NCBI GenBank assembly: GCA_018385275.1
Contig: JAHAZM010000073.1
Span: forward strand, 1 to 49,481
Direction of reading: 5' to 3'
Length of the DNA stretch: 49,481 nucleotides
Origin: Eubacteriales bacterium
GTDB lineage: Bacteria > Bacillota > Clostridia > Christensenellales > MB2-83
Positions 25,389-35,826 of the stretch are shown here, in pieces; the stretch's first letter is position 1; the number at the start of each line of letters is the position of its first letter. Position numbers and translations under genes: made by a program. The notes under the pieces were generated by a model. It was not told the origin of the DNA, did not search any database, and was given only the letters and a program-made list of their open reading frames with translations.

Positions 25389-27953
25389 TTATTCATTCTC
25401 GGGCGTTTCCGCTCTTTCCAGCAAACGGGCCAGAGAATCGTCCTCCGCCGAAGCGGGCTCCTCTGAAAGCGGCTCCGTCGCCGTGGCCGATCCCGTTTCA
25501 TCGGGAAGCAGTTCGTCCTCTTCCTCGCTCTCCTCCGCTTTGGGGGCGGTGGTAATGGCGACGATACGGATCTCGTCGGCCAGTCGCATCATATGCACGC
25601 CCTGCGTGTTCCGGCCGGAAATCCGGACGTCCTCGATCGGGGTGCGGATGATCGTGCCGGTATCGGTAATCATCATGACATCCATGCTGTCATCCACCAT
25701 GCAGAACGCCGCCACCCGGCCGGTCTTGGCGCTGACATCGTGTCCGATCACGCCCTTGCCGCCGCGGTACTGCACGCGATAGTCCTCCATATCGGAACGC
25801 TTGCCGAAGCCGTTCTCCGTCACGCTGAGCACCTGCATATCCTCACGGATACGGCTCATGGAAACGACCTCGTCGTCCTCGCCCAGCAGGATACCGCGCA
25901 CGCCCTGCGCCGTACGGCCTACGGAACGCACGTCGTTTTCGTCAAACCGGATGCACATGCCGTTCCGGGTACCGAGGAAGATCTCGTCATGCCCGTCGGT
26001 CAATTCCGCGCCGATGAGCTCGTCGTTTTCCACCAGGCTCACGGCGATCAGACCGTTGCGGCGGATATTGGTAAAGTCCTGAACATCCATCTTTTTAACG
26101 GTGCCGAACTTGGTCCCGAGCATCAGATAGCCCGTCGGCTCCTCCGGCAGCACGAGACCGGTGCTGATGCGTTCGCCGCCGCTGAGCTGAAGCAGGTTCA
26201 CGATGGCCGTTCCCTTGGCGGTGCGGCTCGCCTCCGGGATCATATAGGCTTTGAGCGAGAACGCCTTGCCGAAATTCGTAAAGAACAGCAGGTCGCTGTG
26301 CGAACTGGTCGTGAAAATATGCTCGACGTAATCCTCGTCGCGCGTCGTCAAACCCGCGATACCGCGGCCGCCGCGGCGCTGAGAGCGATACGTGTCGCTG
26401 GGCAGCCGTTTGATATAGCCGGCGTGCGTCATCGTCACGACGACCTCGTGCTCCTCAATGAGGTCCGCCATGTTGATCTCGTCGCTGACCGGAACGATCT
26501 CCGTGCGGCGGCTGTCGCCGTATTTGTCCGCGATCTCATTGAGCTCCGTTTTGATGATGCCGCGGACCATTTCGTCGCTGCCGAGCACGGCGTTGTAGTA
26601 CTCGACGCGCTTTTTGAGCTCCGCGTCCTCCGCCTCGAGTTTGCTGCGCTCCAGCCCCGTCAAGCGCTGCAGACGCATATCCAGGATCGCCGCCGCCTGC
26701 TTATCGGAAAGCCCGAAATTCTCCATCAGGGCCGCTTTGGCGATATTGACGTCTGCGCTGGCGCGGATCACGCTGATGACCGCGTCGATCTGATCGAGCG
26801 CGGCCAACAGGCCGTCGATGATATGCAGACGGGCCTGCGCTTTGTCCAGATCGTAGCGCGTACGGCGCACGATGATGGTTTTCTGATACTCCAAATAGTA
26901 ATAGAGCATATCGCGCAGGCTCAGGACGCGCGGCTGACCGTCCACCAGCGCCAGCATGATGACGCCGAAATTTTCCTGCATCTGCGTATGCTTGTACAGC
27001 GTGTTGAGCACGATCTGGGGGTTGACGTCCTTTTTGATCTCGATAACGACGCGCATGCCCTCGCGGTTGGTTTCGTCGCGGATATCCGTGATCCCCTCGA
27101 CGCGCTTGTCTTTGACCAGGTCCGCGATCCGCTTGATCATGACGGATTTATTGACCTGATAGGGTATGGCCGTGACAATGATACGGCTCTTGCCGTTGGC
27201 CAGGGTCTCGATCTCGGTGCGGGCCCGCTCCACGATACGGCCCCGTCCGGTGGTGTAGGCGTCGTAAATGCCGGATTTGCCGAGGATATACGCGCCGGTC
27301 GGGAAATCCGGACCCGGGATATACTCCATCAGCTCCTGTACGGTGATATCGGGATTGTCCAGCATGGCCACCGCGCCGGCAATGACCTCGCGCAGATTAT
27401 GCGGCGGGATATTGGTCGCCATGCCGACGGCAATGCCGTCCGAACCGTTGACCAACAGATTGGGAAAGCGGCTCGGGAGCATTTTCGGCTGCATCAGCGT
27501 GCCGTCGAAATTCGGATAAAAATCCACGGTGTCCTTGTCGATGTCACGCAGCAGTTCATTGGCGATTTTGGAAAGGCGCGCCTCGGTGTAACGCATGGCC
27601 GCGGCGCCGTCGCCGTCGACGCTGCCAAAGTTGCCCTGCCCGTCGACCAACGTCATGCGGATCGAAAAATCCTGCGCCAGACGCACCAGCGCGTCGTAAA
27701 CGGAGCTGTCGCCGTGGGGATGGTATTTGCCCAGCACTTCACCGACGATACGGGCGCATTTCTTGTGAGGCTTGTCGTAGGTGTTGCCCAGCTCGTTCAT
27801 CGCGTACAGGATCCGTCTGTGTACGGGTTTGAGTCCGTCGCATACGTCCGGCAGAGCTCGGCTGATATTGACCGCCATAGCGTAGGAAATAAACGATTTC
27901 TTGACCTCGTCGGACAGGTCTACCGAGAGGATCTTTTCATTGAGAGATTCCAT
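25389..27953 (-). CDS. gyrA: DNA gyrase subunit A
   Basis: Breakage-reunion subunit of gyrase, which introduces negative supercoils. The 854-residue protein carries the catalytic tyrosine Tyr122 in [11 protein letters not shown], the winged-helix region with [10 protein letters not shown], and six C-terminal beta-pinwheel blades starting after the GyrA-box QRRGGRG. In the quinolone-resistance region Ser83 and Asp87 (E. coli numbering, which coincides here) are the susceptible-type residues. The last 50 residues are strongly acidic and unstructured, as in many gyrases. It lies 19 nt behind gyrB. Confidence 0.98.
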   Translation of the reverse strand: MESLNEKILSVDLSDEVKKSFISYAMAVNISRALPDVCDGLKPVHRRILYAMNELGNTYDKPHKKCARIVGEVLGKYHPHGDSSVYDALVRLAQDFSIRMTLVDGQGNFGSVDGDGAAAMRYTEARLSKIANELLRDIDKDTVDFYPNFDGTLMQPKMLPSRFPNLLVNGSDGIAVGMATNIPPHNLREVIAGAVAMLDNPDITVQELMEYIPGPDFPTGAYILGKSGIYDAYTTGRGRIVERARTEIETLANGKSRIIVTAIPYQVNKSVMIKRIADLVKDKRVEGITDIRDETNREGMRVVIEIKKDVNPQIVLNTLYKHTQMQENFGVIMLALVDGQPRVLSLRDMLYYYLEYQKTIIVRRTRYDLDKAQARLHIIDGLLAALDQIDAVISVIRASADVNIAKAALMENFGLSDKQAAAILDMRLQRLTGLERSKLEAEDAELKKRVEYYNAVLGSDEMVRGIIKTELNEIADKYGDSRRTEIVPVSDEINMADLIEEHEVVVTMTHAGYIKRLPSDTYRSQRRGGRGIAGLTTRDEDYVEHIFTTSSHSDLLFFTNFGKAFSLKAYMIPEASRTAKGTAIVNLLQLSGGERISTGLVLPEEPTGYLMLGTKFGTVKKMDVQDFTNIRRNGLIAVSLVENDELIGAELTDGHDEIFLGTRNGMCIRFDENDVRSVGRTAQGVRGILLGEDDEVVSMSRIREDMQVLSVTENGFGKRSDMEDYRVQYRGGKGVIGHDVSAKTGRVAAFCMVDDSMDVMMITDTGTIIRTPIEDVRISGRNTQGVHMMRLADEIRIVAITTAPKAEESEEEDELLPDETGSATATEPLSEEPASAEDDSLARLLERAETPENE

Positions 27954-27972
27954 CTTTTATATCGCTCCTTCC

Positions 27973-29961
27973 TTACACGTCAAGGTCTTCGTCAGCGACC
28001 AGTTTCGCGTTGTTTTCAATGAATTCACGGCGCGGCTCCACCTCGTCGCCCATGAGGATCGTAAAGATTTCGTCGGCTTCTACGGCGTCCTGCATGGAAA
28101 CGCGCAGCAGCGTCCTGCGCTCGGGATCCATGGTCGTTTCATAGAGCTGTTCCTCGCTCATTTCTCCCAAGCCTTTATAACGCTGGATCTCCACGCCCTG
28201 ATTGCCGATTTCGGCCAGGTAAACGTTGAGCTCGTCGTCGTTGTAGCAATAATGGATTTTTTTGTTTTTCGTCACTTTATAAAGCGGCGGCTGTGCGATA
28301 TACACGTATCCCTGCTCGATCAAAGGTTTCATATAGCGGTAAAAGAACGTCAGCAGCAGCGTGCGGATATGACTGCCGTCGACGTCGGCGTCGGTCATGC
28401 AGATGATCTTGTGATAACGCAGTTTTTCAGCGTTGAAATCCTGTCCGAATCCGCAGCCGAAGGCTGTGATCATCGCGCGGATCTCGTTATTGGCCAGCGC
28501 GCGGTCGGCGCGGGTCTTTTCCACGTTGAGGATCTTGCCGCGCAGCGGAAGAATCGCCTGATACTCGCGATTCCTGCCCTGCTTGGCGCTGCCGCCGGCG
28601 CTGTCGCCCTCAACGATGAAGATTTCACATTTGGACGCGTCGTTGCTGGAGCAGTCCGCCAGCTTGCCCGGCAGGCCGCCCGATTCAAAGACGTTCTTAC
28701 GCCGCGTGAGCTCTCTGGCTTTCCGCGCCGCTTCCCTGGCGCGGGCGGCGGTGGTGCATTTTTCGATCAGTACGCGACTGACCTGCGGATTCTCCTCCAG
28801 AAAATCCCCGAAGCCCTGCGCCAGCACCGCGCTGACGCTGGCGCGCATCTCGCTGTTGCCCAGTTTCGTCTTGGTCTGTCCTTCAAACTGCGGCTCGGTG
28901 AGCTTGACGCTGATGACGGCGGTCAGACCCTCGCGCACGTCCTCGCCCGAAAGATTGTCGTCGCTCGGTTTGAGCAGGTTGTATTTACGGGCGTAATCGT
29001 TGACCACGCGCGTAAGCGCGGTCTTGAAACCGTCCAGATGCGTGCCGCCCTCATGCGTGTTGATGTTGTTGGCGTAGCTGTAGATCGATTCGCTGTAATC
29101 GTCGTTGTACTGCATAGCGATCTCGACCATGTTTCCGTCGCGTACGCCTTCGAAATACAGCGGCTCAGGAAAAACGGCGACCTTGTTGCGGTTGAGATAC
29201 TTGACGAACGAGCGGATGCCGCCCTCGAAGAGGAAACGGTCGGTCCTGGGCTCTGCGCCGCGCTCATCGGTCAAATTGATCGTGATACCCTTGTTGAGGA
29301 ACGCCATTTCCCTCAGACGCGAGCGCAGGATGTCGTAATTGTAATCAAGCGTTTCGAAAATTTCCGGGTCGGCTTTGAACGTGATGGCCGTGCCGCGGCG
29401 GTCGATGGGGCCGAGGCACTGCAGTTCCGTATCCGGTACGCCGCGGGTATAGCGTTGAAAATAACGTTTACCGTCGGTATCGACCGTGACGGTGAGCCAT
29501 TCGGAGAGCGCGTTGACGACGGTGCTGCCGACGCCGTGAAGACCGCCGGAAACCTTGTATCCGCCGCCGCCGAATTTTCCGCCGGCGTGCAGGATTGTCA
29601 GGACCACCTGTACCGTGGGCAAATTGACTTTGGGATGGATCGCCACGGGGATGCCTCTGCCGTCGTCGACGACCGTGACGCTCTTGTCGGCGTGCAGAGT
29701 CACGTCCACGACCTTGCAGTAACCGGCCAGCGCCTCGTCGATGGAATTATCGACGATCTCCGTAACCAAATGATGCAGACCGCGCTCGTCCGTCGAGCCG
29801 ATATACATACCGGGGCGGCGACGCACGGCTTCAAGCCCTTCAAGGATCTGAATGTCCTCGGCGCCGTAAGACGTATCGCTGTCGACCTGGATGATCTCCT
29901 TGATCTCTTCTTCGATCGCCTCGTCCTCCGTATTGATGTCATGGATGATCTCTTCAGGCAT
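27973..29961 (-). CDS. gyrB: DNA gyrase subunit B
   Basis: ATPase subunit of gyrase. The 662-residue protein has an acidic N-terminal extension of about 33 residues, then the GHKL ATPase domain ([13 protein letters not shown] with Glu68 and Asn72, [22 protein letters not shown]), the transducer, and the TOPRIM domain with [15 protein letters not shown] from residue 451 and [13 protein letters not shown] near 524. The C-terminal [13 protein letters not shown] motif is present. The length is that of Gram-positive GyrB, without the Gram-negative insert. AAGGAG precedes the ATG. Confidence 0.98.
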   Translation of the reverse strand: MPEEIIHDINTEDEAIEEEIKEIIQVDSDTSYGAEDIQILEGLEAVRRRPGMYIGSTDERGLHHLVTEIVDNSIDEALAGYCKVVDVTLHADKSVTVVDDGRGIPVAIHPKVNLPTVQVVLTILHAGGKFGGGGYKVSGGLHGVGSTVVNALSEWLTVTVDTDGKRYFQRYTRGVPDTELQCLGPIDRRGTAITFKADPEIFETLDYNYDILRSRLREMAFLNKGITINLTDERGAEPRTDRFLFEGGIRSFVKYLNRNKVAVFPEPLYFEGVRDGNMVEIAMQYNDDYSESIYSYANNINTHEGGTHLDGFKTALTRVVNDYARKYNLLKPSDDNLSGEDVREGLTAVISVKLTEPQFEGQTKTKLGNSEMRASVSAVLAQGFGDFLEENPQVSRVLIEKCTTAARAREAARKARELTRRKNVFESGGLPGKLADCSSNDASKCEIFIVEGDSAGGSAKQGRNREYQAILPLRGKILNVEKTRADRALANNEIRAMITAFGCGFGQDFNAEKLRYHKIICMTDADVDGSHIRTLLLTFFYRYMKPLIEQGYVYIAQPPLYKVTKNKKIHYCYNDDELNVYLAEIGNQGVEIQRYKGLGEMSEEQLYETTMDPERRTLLRVSMQDAVEADEIFTILMGDEVEPRREFIENNAKLVADEDLDV

Positions 29962-29995
29962 ATCCTTTTTCTCCTTATTGTCTATATATACTATT

Positions 29996-30024
29996 ATTAT
30001 ATATTATATAAAGAAAATAAGCAA
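29996..30024 (-). promoter_or_regulatory. Promoter of gyrBA
   Basis: Minus strand TTGCTT (30024-30019) and TATAAT (30001-29996) with a 17-bp spacer in a strongly AT-rich 50-bp stretch. AT-rich promoters of gyrase genes often respond to loss of supercoiling; that response is inferred here. Confidence 0.75.
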
Positions 30025-30039
30025 GGAATTTTTATCGCG

Positions 30040-30068
30040 TTGACAACCTCGGGTGGATGTTTTATAAT
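30040..30068 (+). promoter_or_regulatory. Promoter of glnS-rsmA
   Basis: TTGACA (30040-30045) and TATAAT (30063-30068), both perfect, with a 17-bp spacer. It diverges from the gyrB promoter, whose -35 box is only about 16 bp away, so the two promoters probably influence each other. Confidence 0.9.
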
Positions 30069-30097
30069 AAATTATTCTTTCAGGAGGAAAAAACAAG

Positions 30098-31753
30098 ATG
30101 GCTGAAGAACGCATACTGAATTTTATCGAAGAAAAAGTAGAAAGTGATCTGGCCAGCGGCCGTGTCCGCTCCGTTGTGACGCGGTTTCCTCCCGAGCCCA
30201 ACGGATACCTGCATGTCGGACACGCCAAAGCTTTCTGCATCGATTTCGGCATTGCCGAAAAATACGGCGGCGTATGCAATCTGCGCTTTGACGATACCAA
30301 CCCGTCCAAAGAAGATACCGAGTACGTCAACGCCATTCAGGAAGACATCCGCTGGCTGGGATTCCATTGGGCGCGCCTGACCTACGCGTCGGATTTTTTC
30401 GATCAGATGTACGCCTGCGCCGAAAAGTTGATCCTCAACGGCGACGCCTACGTCTGCTCTCTCACCCCGGAGGAAATGCGGCTCTATCGCGGCACCCTGA
30501 CCGAAAAAGGAACGCCCAGCCCGCGGCGCGATACTTCTCCGGAAGAAAACCTGGCGCTGTTCCGGCGCATGAAAGCCGGCGAATTTGCCGACGGCGCATA
30601 CGTTCTCCGCGCTAAGATCGACATGGACAGCCCCAATATGAACATGCGCGACCCGGTCATTTACCGCATCCTGCACGCGCGTCATCACCGGACCGGCGAC
30701 AAGTGGTGCATCTATCCGATGTATGATTTTGCGCATCCGCTGGAGGATGCTTTCGAAGGCGTGACGCATTCTCTCTGTTCGCTCGAATTTGAGGACCACC
30801 GTCCCCTCTACGACTGGGTCATCGCGCACTGCGGGCCCTTTGATCCGGCGCCCCAGCAGACGGAATTTGCGCGTTTCAACCTGACGCGCACGCTGATGAG
30901 CAAGCGCTATCTGCGCGCGCTGGTGGAAAAGGGCGTCGTGGACGGATGGGACGATCCGCGTATGCCCACGCTGACGGCCATGCGCCGCCGCGGCTATCCG
31001 CCGGAAGCGATCCGGGAATTCATGACACGTGTGGGCGTGGCCAAAAGCGTTTCCACCGTCGACTATGCCATGCTGGAGTTCTGCGTGCGCGAATGGCTCA
31101 AGCCCCGCGCGACCCGCCTGATGTGCGTCGCGGACCCGATCCGGCTGGTCCTGACGAACTACCCGGCGGACAAGCGGGAAACCGTGAAACTGGAAAACAA
31201 CGGCGACGACGAAACCGCCGGCGTACGGGACGTCACCTTCTCCCGTGAGCTCTATATCGAACGCGAGGATTTCATGATCGACGCGCCGAGCAAGTATTTC
31301 CGTCTCAAACCGGGCGGGGAAGTCCGCCTCAAGGGAGCCTATATCGTCAAATGCACCGGCTGGCATGTCGGCGAAGACGGCCGGGTCGACGAGGTCTACG
31401 CCGAGTATGATCCGACCAGTCTGAGCGGTATGGAGGGCGCGGCGCGCAAAGTCAAAGGCACGCTCCATTGGGTCAGCGCCGCCGACGCCGTTCCCTGCCG
31501 CATCCGGCTCTATGATTTTCTGCTCAAAGCCGACGACGACGACACGCTCGACATCACCGAGCGCGTCAATCCCGACTCGCTGACCGTCAAAAACGGCTTT
31601 ATTGAGCGTGCCGGCGGGGCGCTTCCTGTCGGAACCCGCCTGCAATTTATCAGAAACGGGTATTTTTGCGTCGATAAGGACTCGACCGAAGAATTGCCCG
31701 TCTTCAACCGTATCGTCGGTCTGAAGGACACCTGGGCCAAAATCAGCAAATGA
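30098..31753 (+). CDS. glnS: Glutaminyl-tRNA synthetase
   Basis: Charges tRNA-Gln directly with glutamine. The 551-residue class I enzyme has the HIGH-type motif in PPEPNGYLHVGHAK (31-44), the GlnRS-specific DDTNPSKED segment near 65-73, the MSKR form of the KMSKS loop near 268, and the C-terminal anticodon-binding beta-barrels. NMRDPVIYRI and the LCSLEFEDHRPLYDW segment are GlnRS rather than GluRS features. GlnRS is not universal in Gram-positives, many of which use GatCAB. AGGAGG precedes the ATG, and the stop overlaps the rsmA start. Confidence 0.96.
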   Translation: MAEERILNFIEEKVESDLASGRVRSVVTRFPPEPNGYLHVGHAKAFCIDFGIAEKYGGVCNLRFDDTNPSKEDTEYVNAIQEDIRWLGFHWARLTYASDFFDQMYACAEKLILNGDAYVCSLTPEEMRLYRGTLTEKGTPSPRRDTSPEENLALFRRMKAGEFADGAYVLRAKIDMDSPNMNMRDPVIYRILHARHHRTGDKWCIYPMYDFAHPLEDAFEGVTHSLCSLEFEDHRPLYDWVIAHCGPFDPAPQQTEFARFNLTRTLMSKRYLRALVEKGVVDGWDDPRMPTLTAMRRRGYPPEAIREFMTRVGVAKSVSTVDYAMLEFCVREWLKPRATRLMCVADPIRLVLTNYPADKRETVKLENNGDDETAGVRDVTFSRELYIEREDFMIDAPSKYFRLKPGGEVRLKGAYIVKCTGWHVGEDGRVDEVYAEYDPTSLSGMEGAARKVKGTLHWVSAADAVPCRIRLYDFLLKADDDDTLDITERVNPDSLTVKNGFIERAGGALPVGTRLQFIRNGYFCVDKDSTEELPVFNRIVGLKDTWAKISK

Positions 31754-32601
31754 ACGGCCGCGAGATCCGGGACCTGCTCCGGGCGGAGGGGTTCTCCTAC
31801 ACCCGTACTCTGGGTCAAAACTTTATTTTTGACGACCGCGTCCTGGCCTCCATTGCCGACGCGGCCGCTCTGTCGCCGGACGAAGGCGTTCTGGAGATCG
31901 GTCCGGGCGCCGGTACGCTGACCGGAGCGCTGGCCGCGCGCGCCGGCAGGGTCGTCGCTGTCGAAAAGGATGCGCGCCTGCTGCCTCTTCTGGCGCGGAC
32001 GCTGGCCGGGATCGAAAACGTCACGGTCCTCAACGCCGATTTTCTGGAACTGGATCTGAAGGAACTGGAAAGGCGTTTCTTCCCCGCCGGTTACAGCGTG
32101 GCGGCCAATCTGCCCTACTATATCACGACGCCGATCCTGTTCGCCGTCTTCGAATCCGGCACCGACTGGCGCAGTCTCACGGTCATGGTTCAGAAGGAAG
32201 TGGCGCAGCGGTTATGCGCCGCGCCCGGCACCAAGGACTACGGCGTGCTGACCCTGACGGCCGGCTATTACGCCGCGGCCGCCACGGTCCTGTCCGTCCC
32301 GCGCAGCGCCTTTACTCCGCAGCCGGACGTAGACTCCGTCGTCGTACGTCTGACACGCCGGCCCGTTCCCGCGATCTCCGTCAAAAACGAGACGCTGCTT
32401 TTCCGGCTGATCCGCGCCGGTTTCGCCATGAGACGCAAAACGCTGCTCAACAACCTCTGCGCGGCCTTCCCTCTGTCAAGGCAAGAAGGCGACGCGCTTC
32501 TTACCGCCTGCCGCGTCGATCCGGCGCGGCGCGGAGAGACGCTGAGTCTGGCCGAATACGGCGTCGTCGCCGACGCGCTGGCCGTCCGGATTTCTCTATA
32601 A
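31750..32601 (+). CDS. rsmA: 16S rRNA dimethyladenosine transferase (RsmA/KsgA)
   Basis: Dimethylates A1518 and A1519 of 16S rRNA late in small-subunit assembly. The 283-residue enzyme shows TLGQNFIFD at 20-28, the SAM-binding LEIGPGAGTLTGAL at 48-61, VEKDARLLPLL, and the catalytic NLPYYITTP at 120-128, plus MVQKEVAQR. It starts within the glnS stop codon region (ATGA overlap) and is closed by the terminator at 32613-32647. Confidence 0.96.
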   Translation: MNGREIRDLLRAEGFSYTRTLGQNFIFDDRVLASIADAAALSPDEGVLEIGPGAGTLTGALAARAGRVVAVEKDARLLPLLARTLAGIENVTVLNADFLELDLKELERRFFPAGYSVAANLPYYITTPILFAVFESGTDWRSLTVMVQKEVAQRLCAAPGTKDYGVLTLTAGYYAAAATVLSVPRSAFTPQPDVDSVVVRLTRRPVPAISVKNETLLFRLIRAGFAMRRKTLLNNLCAAFPLSRQEGDALLTACRVDPARRGETLSLAEYGVVADALAVRISL

Positions 32602-32612
32602 AAAGCAACCTG

Positions 32613-32647
32613 AAACCGTGCTTTCAACCGGGAGCACGGTTTTTTTA
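32613..32647 (+). terminator. Terminator of glnS-rsmA
   Basis: AAACCGTGCT (32613-32622) pairs with AGCACGGTTT (32633-32642), 10-nt loop, followed by further T residues. Confidence 0.9.
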
Positions 32648-32729
32648 GTAGACGATTTCGAAAAGTCGTTGTAAGATAGTATCCGAAGAAATTTCCCTTA
32701 TGATTATGGAATACGGAAGGAGAAGAAAC

Positions 32730-34307
32730 ATGGACACTTACGGAATCGAACGTCTCGGCATCATCAACGCAAAAGCCGTTTATCGGAACGCCGCTCCCAA
32801 GACGCTGGTCGAAAAAGCGCTGGCACGCGGCGAAGGCACGCTGATGAATACCGGCGCGCTGGTGGTCAAAACCGGCAAATACACGGGCCGTTCCCCCGAC
32901 GACCGCTTTATCGTCGACGAGCCGAGCATCCACGACGAAATCAACTGGGGCAAGATCAACGTCGCTATTTCTCAGGAGAAATTCGATCTTATTTACAATA
33001 AAATAACGGCTTATCTGCAGGATCGGGAAATCTTTCTGTTCGACGGCTTCGCCGGCGCGGACAAGGATTATCGTCTCAGCGTACGCGTCGTCAACGAGCT
33101 GGCCTGCCAGAACCTGTTTATTCATCAGCTGCTGATCCGGCCGACCGACGCCGAGCTTGCTTCTTTTGAACCGGAGTTCACGGTCATTGCCGCGCCCGGA
33201 TTCAAATGTATCCCCGCTGTCGACGGCACGCACAGCGAAGCGGCCATCATCATCAGCTTTGAGCGACGCGTCGTTCTGATCGCCGGCTCTCAGTACAACG
33301 GCGAGATCAAGAAATCGATCTTCTCCGTCATGAACTACCTGCTTCCGAAAAACGGTATTTTCAGCATGCACTGCTCGGCCAACATGGGCGCCGCCGGCGA
33401 TACGGCGCTGTTCTTCGGTCTTTCCGGCACCGGTAAAACCACGCTTTCGGCCGATCCGCAGCGTAAACTGATCGGGGACGACGAGCACGGCTGGTCGGAC
33501 AGCGGCGTATTCAATATCGAAGGCGGATGCTTTGCCAAGTGCATCAACCTCTCCCGGGAGCACGAGCCTCAGATCTGGGACGCCATTCGCTTCGGCGCCC
33601 TGGTCGAAAACGTCATCATCGACGAAAACGGCGTACCGGATTACAATGACAAGTCCATTACGGAAAACACCCGCGTCGGCTATCCGGTCGAGTATATCCC
33701 CAATGCGGAGCTTTCCGGCGTGGGCGGACACCCGAAGACCGTGATCTTCCTGACGGCCGACGCTTTCGGCGTGCTGCCGCCGATCTCCAAACTGGATCTC
33801 AACGCGGCGATGTATCACTTCGTATCCGGCTATACGAGCAAACTGGCCGGTACGGAGCGCGGCATCACCGAACCGCAGGCCACTTTCTCCACCTGCTTCG
33901 GCGCGCCCTTCTTCCCGCTGCATCCGAACGTCTACGCGCGTCTGCTCGGCAAAAAGATCACCGAGCATAAGACCAACGTTTTTCTGGTCAACACCGGCTG
34001 GTCCGGCGGCTCTTACGGCGTCGGCAAAAGAATGAATCTGAAATACACCCGCGCCATGGTGACCGCCGCACTCAACGGAGATCTGGATAACGTCCCTTAT
34101 CAGCATGACGAGCTGTTCAACCTGATGGTCCCGCAATCCTGCCCCGGCGTGCCCGACGAAGTCCTCAATCCCCGCGACACCTGGGCGGACAAAGCCGCTT
34201 ACGACAAGGTCGCCAATCAACTGGCCGCTAATTTCGAGAAGAATTTCTCTAAATACGAAGGCATGGATCAAGCGATCGTAGACGCCGGCCCGAAAGCCAG
34301 GAAATAA
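32730..34307 (+). CDS. pckA: Phosphoenolpyruvate carboxykinase (ATP)
   Basis: Interconverts oxaloacetate and PEP with ATP/ADP. In anaerobes it may run in either direction. The 525-residue enzyme has the Walker [12 protein letters not shown] at 230-240, GDDEHGW at 249-255, RSPDDRFIV near 54-62 and [17 protein letters not shown] near 430. ATG 32730 has AAGGAG about 8 nt upstream; an earlier ATG at 32700 lacks a site. It is monocistronic between two terminators. No convincing -35/-10 pair was identified in 32648-32720. Confidence 0.97.
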   Translation: MDTYGIERLGIINAKAVYRNAAPKTLVEKALARGEGTLMNTGALVVKTGKYTGRSPDDRFIVDEPSIHDEINWGKINVAISQEKFDLIYNKITAYLQDREIFLFDGFAGADKDYRLSVRVVNELACQNLFIHQLLIRPTDAELASFEPEFTVIAAPGFKCIPAVDGTHSEAAIIISFERRVVLIAGSQYNGEIKKSIFSVMNYLLPKNGIFSMHCSANMGAAGDTALFFGLSGTGKTTLSADPQRKLIGDDEHGWSDSGVFNIEGGCFAKCINLSREHEPQIWDAIRFGALVENVIIDENGVPDYNDKSITENTRVGYPVEYIPNAELSGVGGHPKTVIFLTADAFGVLPPISKLDLNAAMYHFVSGYTSKLAGTERGITEPQATFSTCFGAPFFPLHPNVYARLLGKKITEHKTNVFLVNTGWSGGSYGVGKRMNLKYTRAMVTAALNGDLDNVPYQHDELFNLMVPQSCPGVPDEVLNPRDTWADKAAYDKVANQLAANFEKNFSKYEGMDQAIVDAGPKARK

Positions 34308-34321
34308 TCCCAGGATTCCCC

Positions 34322-34358
34322 AAAGATCCCTCCGGAACGAATCCGGAGGGATCTTTTT
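34322..34358 (+). terminator. Terminator of pckA
   Basis: Perfect 15-bp stem (34322-34336 with 34342-34356) with a 5-nt loop and a T-run. Confidence 0.95.
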
Positions 34359-34390
34359 CTCTGTTTTTGCCCAAAAAGGCGCTTTTTGGG

Positions 34391-34419
34391 TTGTTTTTTA
34401 TAACCGACTGTGTTATACT
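34391..34419 (+). promoter_or_regulatory. Probable promoter of the M29 aminopeptidase
   Basis: TTGTTT (34391-34396) and TATACT (34414-34419) with a 17-bp spacer, about 48 nt upstream of the start codon. Confidence 0.65.
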
Positions 34420-34466
34420 GATAGCCGGCAAAAAAGAAAAACTTTGTAAACCGAAAGGGGATACCT

Positions 34467-35693
34467 ATGAAAAAATCTCTCCTGCGCGCTTACGCGCGCC
34501 TGATCGTACGGAAGGGCGTCAACGTCCAAAAAGGACAGGACGTCATGATCCTGGCCGAGCTGGATCAGCCGGATTTTGTCTGTCTCGTAACCGATGAATG
34601 CTACAAAGCAGGGGCTCGGCACGTCCGCGTGGAATGGACGCATCAGCCGTTGACCAAACTCGAATACCGCAAATGTTCCACCCGCGTCCTTTCCAAAATG
34701 GAAGACTGGCAGGTCGCCAAGCTGGCGCACCGTGCCGAAACGCTGCCGGCCATGATCTATCTGGAAAGCGAAGACCCGAACGGATTGCTCGGAATCGATC
34801 AGGCCAAGGTTTCGCGCGTGCGCGCCGCCAAATATCCGATCATCAAACCTTATCGCGACAAAATGGAGAATAAATACCAGTGGTGCATCGCCGGCGTCGC
34901 GGGGAAAAAATGGGCCAAGCGCGTTTTCCCCGATCTGAAACTCGGTTCGGCTGTCGAGAAACTTTGGGAAATGATCCTGTACACATCCCGGGCGCTGGAA
35001 GGCGATCCGGTGGAGAACTGGAACGCGCATAACGCCGATCTGTCCGCGCGCTGCCGCCGTATCAACGACCTGCATCCCGTTTCGCTGCACTACACATCCG
35101 CCAACGGCACCGATCTGACCGTGGGCCTGATCCCGGAGGGACAATTCCTCGGCGGCGAAGAAATCACGCTCGGCGGCGTCAATTTCAATCCGAACATTCC
35201 GTCTGAAGAAGTCTTCACCTCGCCCATGAAAGGGCAGGCGGAGGGCATCGTGAAGTCCTCCAGACCGCTTTCTTATAACGGCGAACTGATCGAGAACTTC
35301 TCCGTCACTTTTCACGAAGGAAAAGCCGTCGACTGCAAGGCCGAAAAGGGCGAGTCCCTCCTCCGGACCATCATCAGCTCGGACGAAAGCTCCTGTTATC
35401 TGGGAGAATGCGCGCTGGTGCCGTACGATTCTCCGATCCGCAACTCCGGCGTGATGTTTCTCAATACGCTTTATGACGAAAACGCCTGCTGCCATCTGGC
35501 TTTGGGCTTCGGGTTCCCGAACTGCATCCGGGGCTATGAAACCATGACGCTGGAGCAATGCCGCGCGCTCGGCGTCAACGATTCGCGCGTTCACGTCGAT
35601 TTCATGATCGGTACGGCGGATCTGTCCATCGACGCGATCGACCGCGACGGCAACGTCACGCCGATCTTCCGGAACGGCGGATGGGCTTTCTGA
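34467..35693 (+). CDS. M29-family metallo-aminopeptidase (AmpS/AmpT type)
   Basis: 408 residues, cytoplasmic, trimming N-terminal residues from peptides with two metal ions. Family features: VNVQKGQDVMILAELDQPDF at the start, EGQFLGGEEITLGGVNFNPNIPSEEVFTSP near 223-253 holding the metal-binding Glu residues, LGECALVP near 311, and ALGFGFPNCI near 345, where other members have a metal-ligand His in AIGxAY. The C-terminal HVDFMIGTADLSIDA matches the last metal ligands (His, Asp). It is monocistronic with its own promoter and terminator. Confidence 0.92.
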   Translation: MKKSLLRAYARLIVRKGVNVQKGQDVMILAELDQPDFVCLVTDECYKAGARHVRVEWTHQPLTKLEYRKCSTRVLSKMEDWQVAKLAHRAETLPAMIYLESEDPNGLLGIDQAKVSRVRAAKYPIIKPYRDKMENKYQWCIAGVAGKKWAKRVFPDLKLGSAVEKLWEMILYTSRALEGDPVENWNAHNADLSARCRRINDLHPVSLHYTSANGTDLTVGLIPEGQFLGGEEITLGGVNFNPNIPSEEVFTSPMKGQAEGIVKSSRPLSYNGELIENFSVTFHEGKAVDCKAEKGESLLRTIISSDESSCYLGECALVPYDSPIRNSGVMFLNTLYDENACCHLALGFGFPNCIRGYETMTLEQCRALGVNDSRVHVDFMIGTADLSIDAIDRDGNVTPIFRNGGWAF

Positions 35694-35712
35694 TCCGCTC
35701 GCCAAACGATCC

Positions 35713-35749
35713 GACTCCGGCGATCATCGCTTCGCCGGAGTCTTTTTTT
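35713..35749 (+). terminator. Terminator of the aminopeptidase gene
   Basis: GACTCCGGCGA (35713-35723) pairs with TCGCCGGAGTC (35732-35742), followed by seven T. Confidence 0.95.
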
Positions 35750-35777
35750 GTTCAATGGAAAACCCCATGCCGGCATG

Positions 35778-35812
35778 AAAAAGCCGGGCTCTGAAAAGAG
35801 TCCGGCTTTTTT
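35778..35812 (-). terminator. Terminator of the large sugar-transport operon
   Basis: On the minus strand a stem (35798-35807 with 35782-35791, one G-U pair, 6-nt loop), extended by A-T pairs, is followed by five T at 35782-35778. It lies 15 bp beyond the last permease gene. Confidence 0.9.
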
Positions 35813-35826
35813 GAAAACCGTTGCTT

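Noticed and set aside
25593-30105. Two very long open frames (809 and 734 codons) on the strand opposite gyrA and gyrB
   Set aside because: They are antisense shadows in the GC-rich frame of highly conserved genes, have His/Asp/Arg-heavy compositions unlike any protein, and no promoter or ribosome binding site of their own.
32648-32720. Promoter or operator for pckA in an imperfect palindrome ACGATTTCGAAAAGTCGT
   Set aside because: Only six of nine pairs match and no well-spaced -35/-10 pair was found nearby, so I do not list it as a feature.
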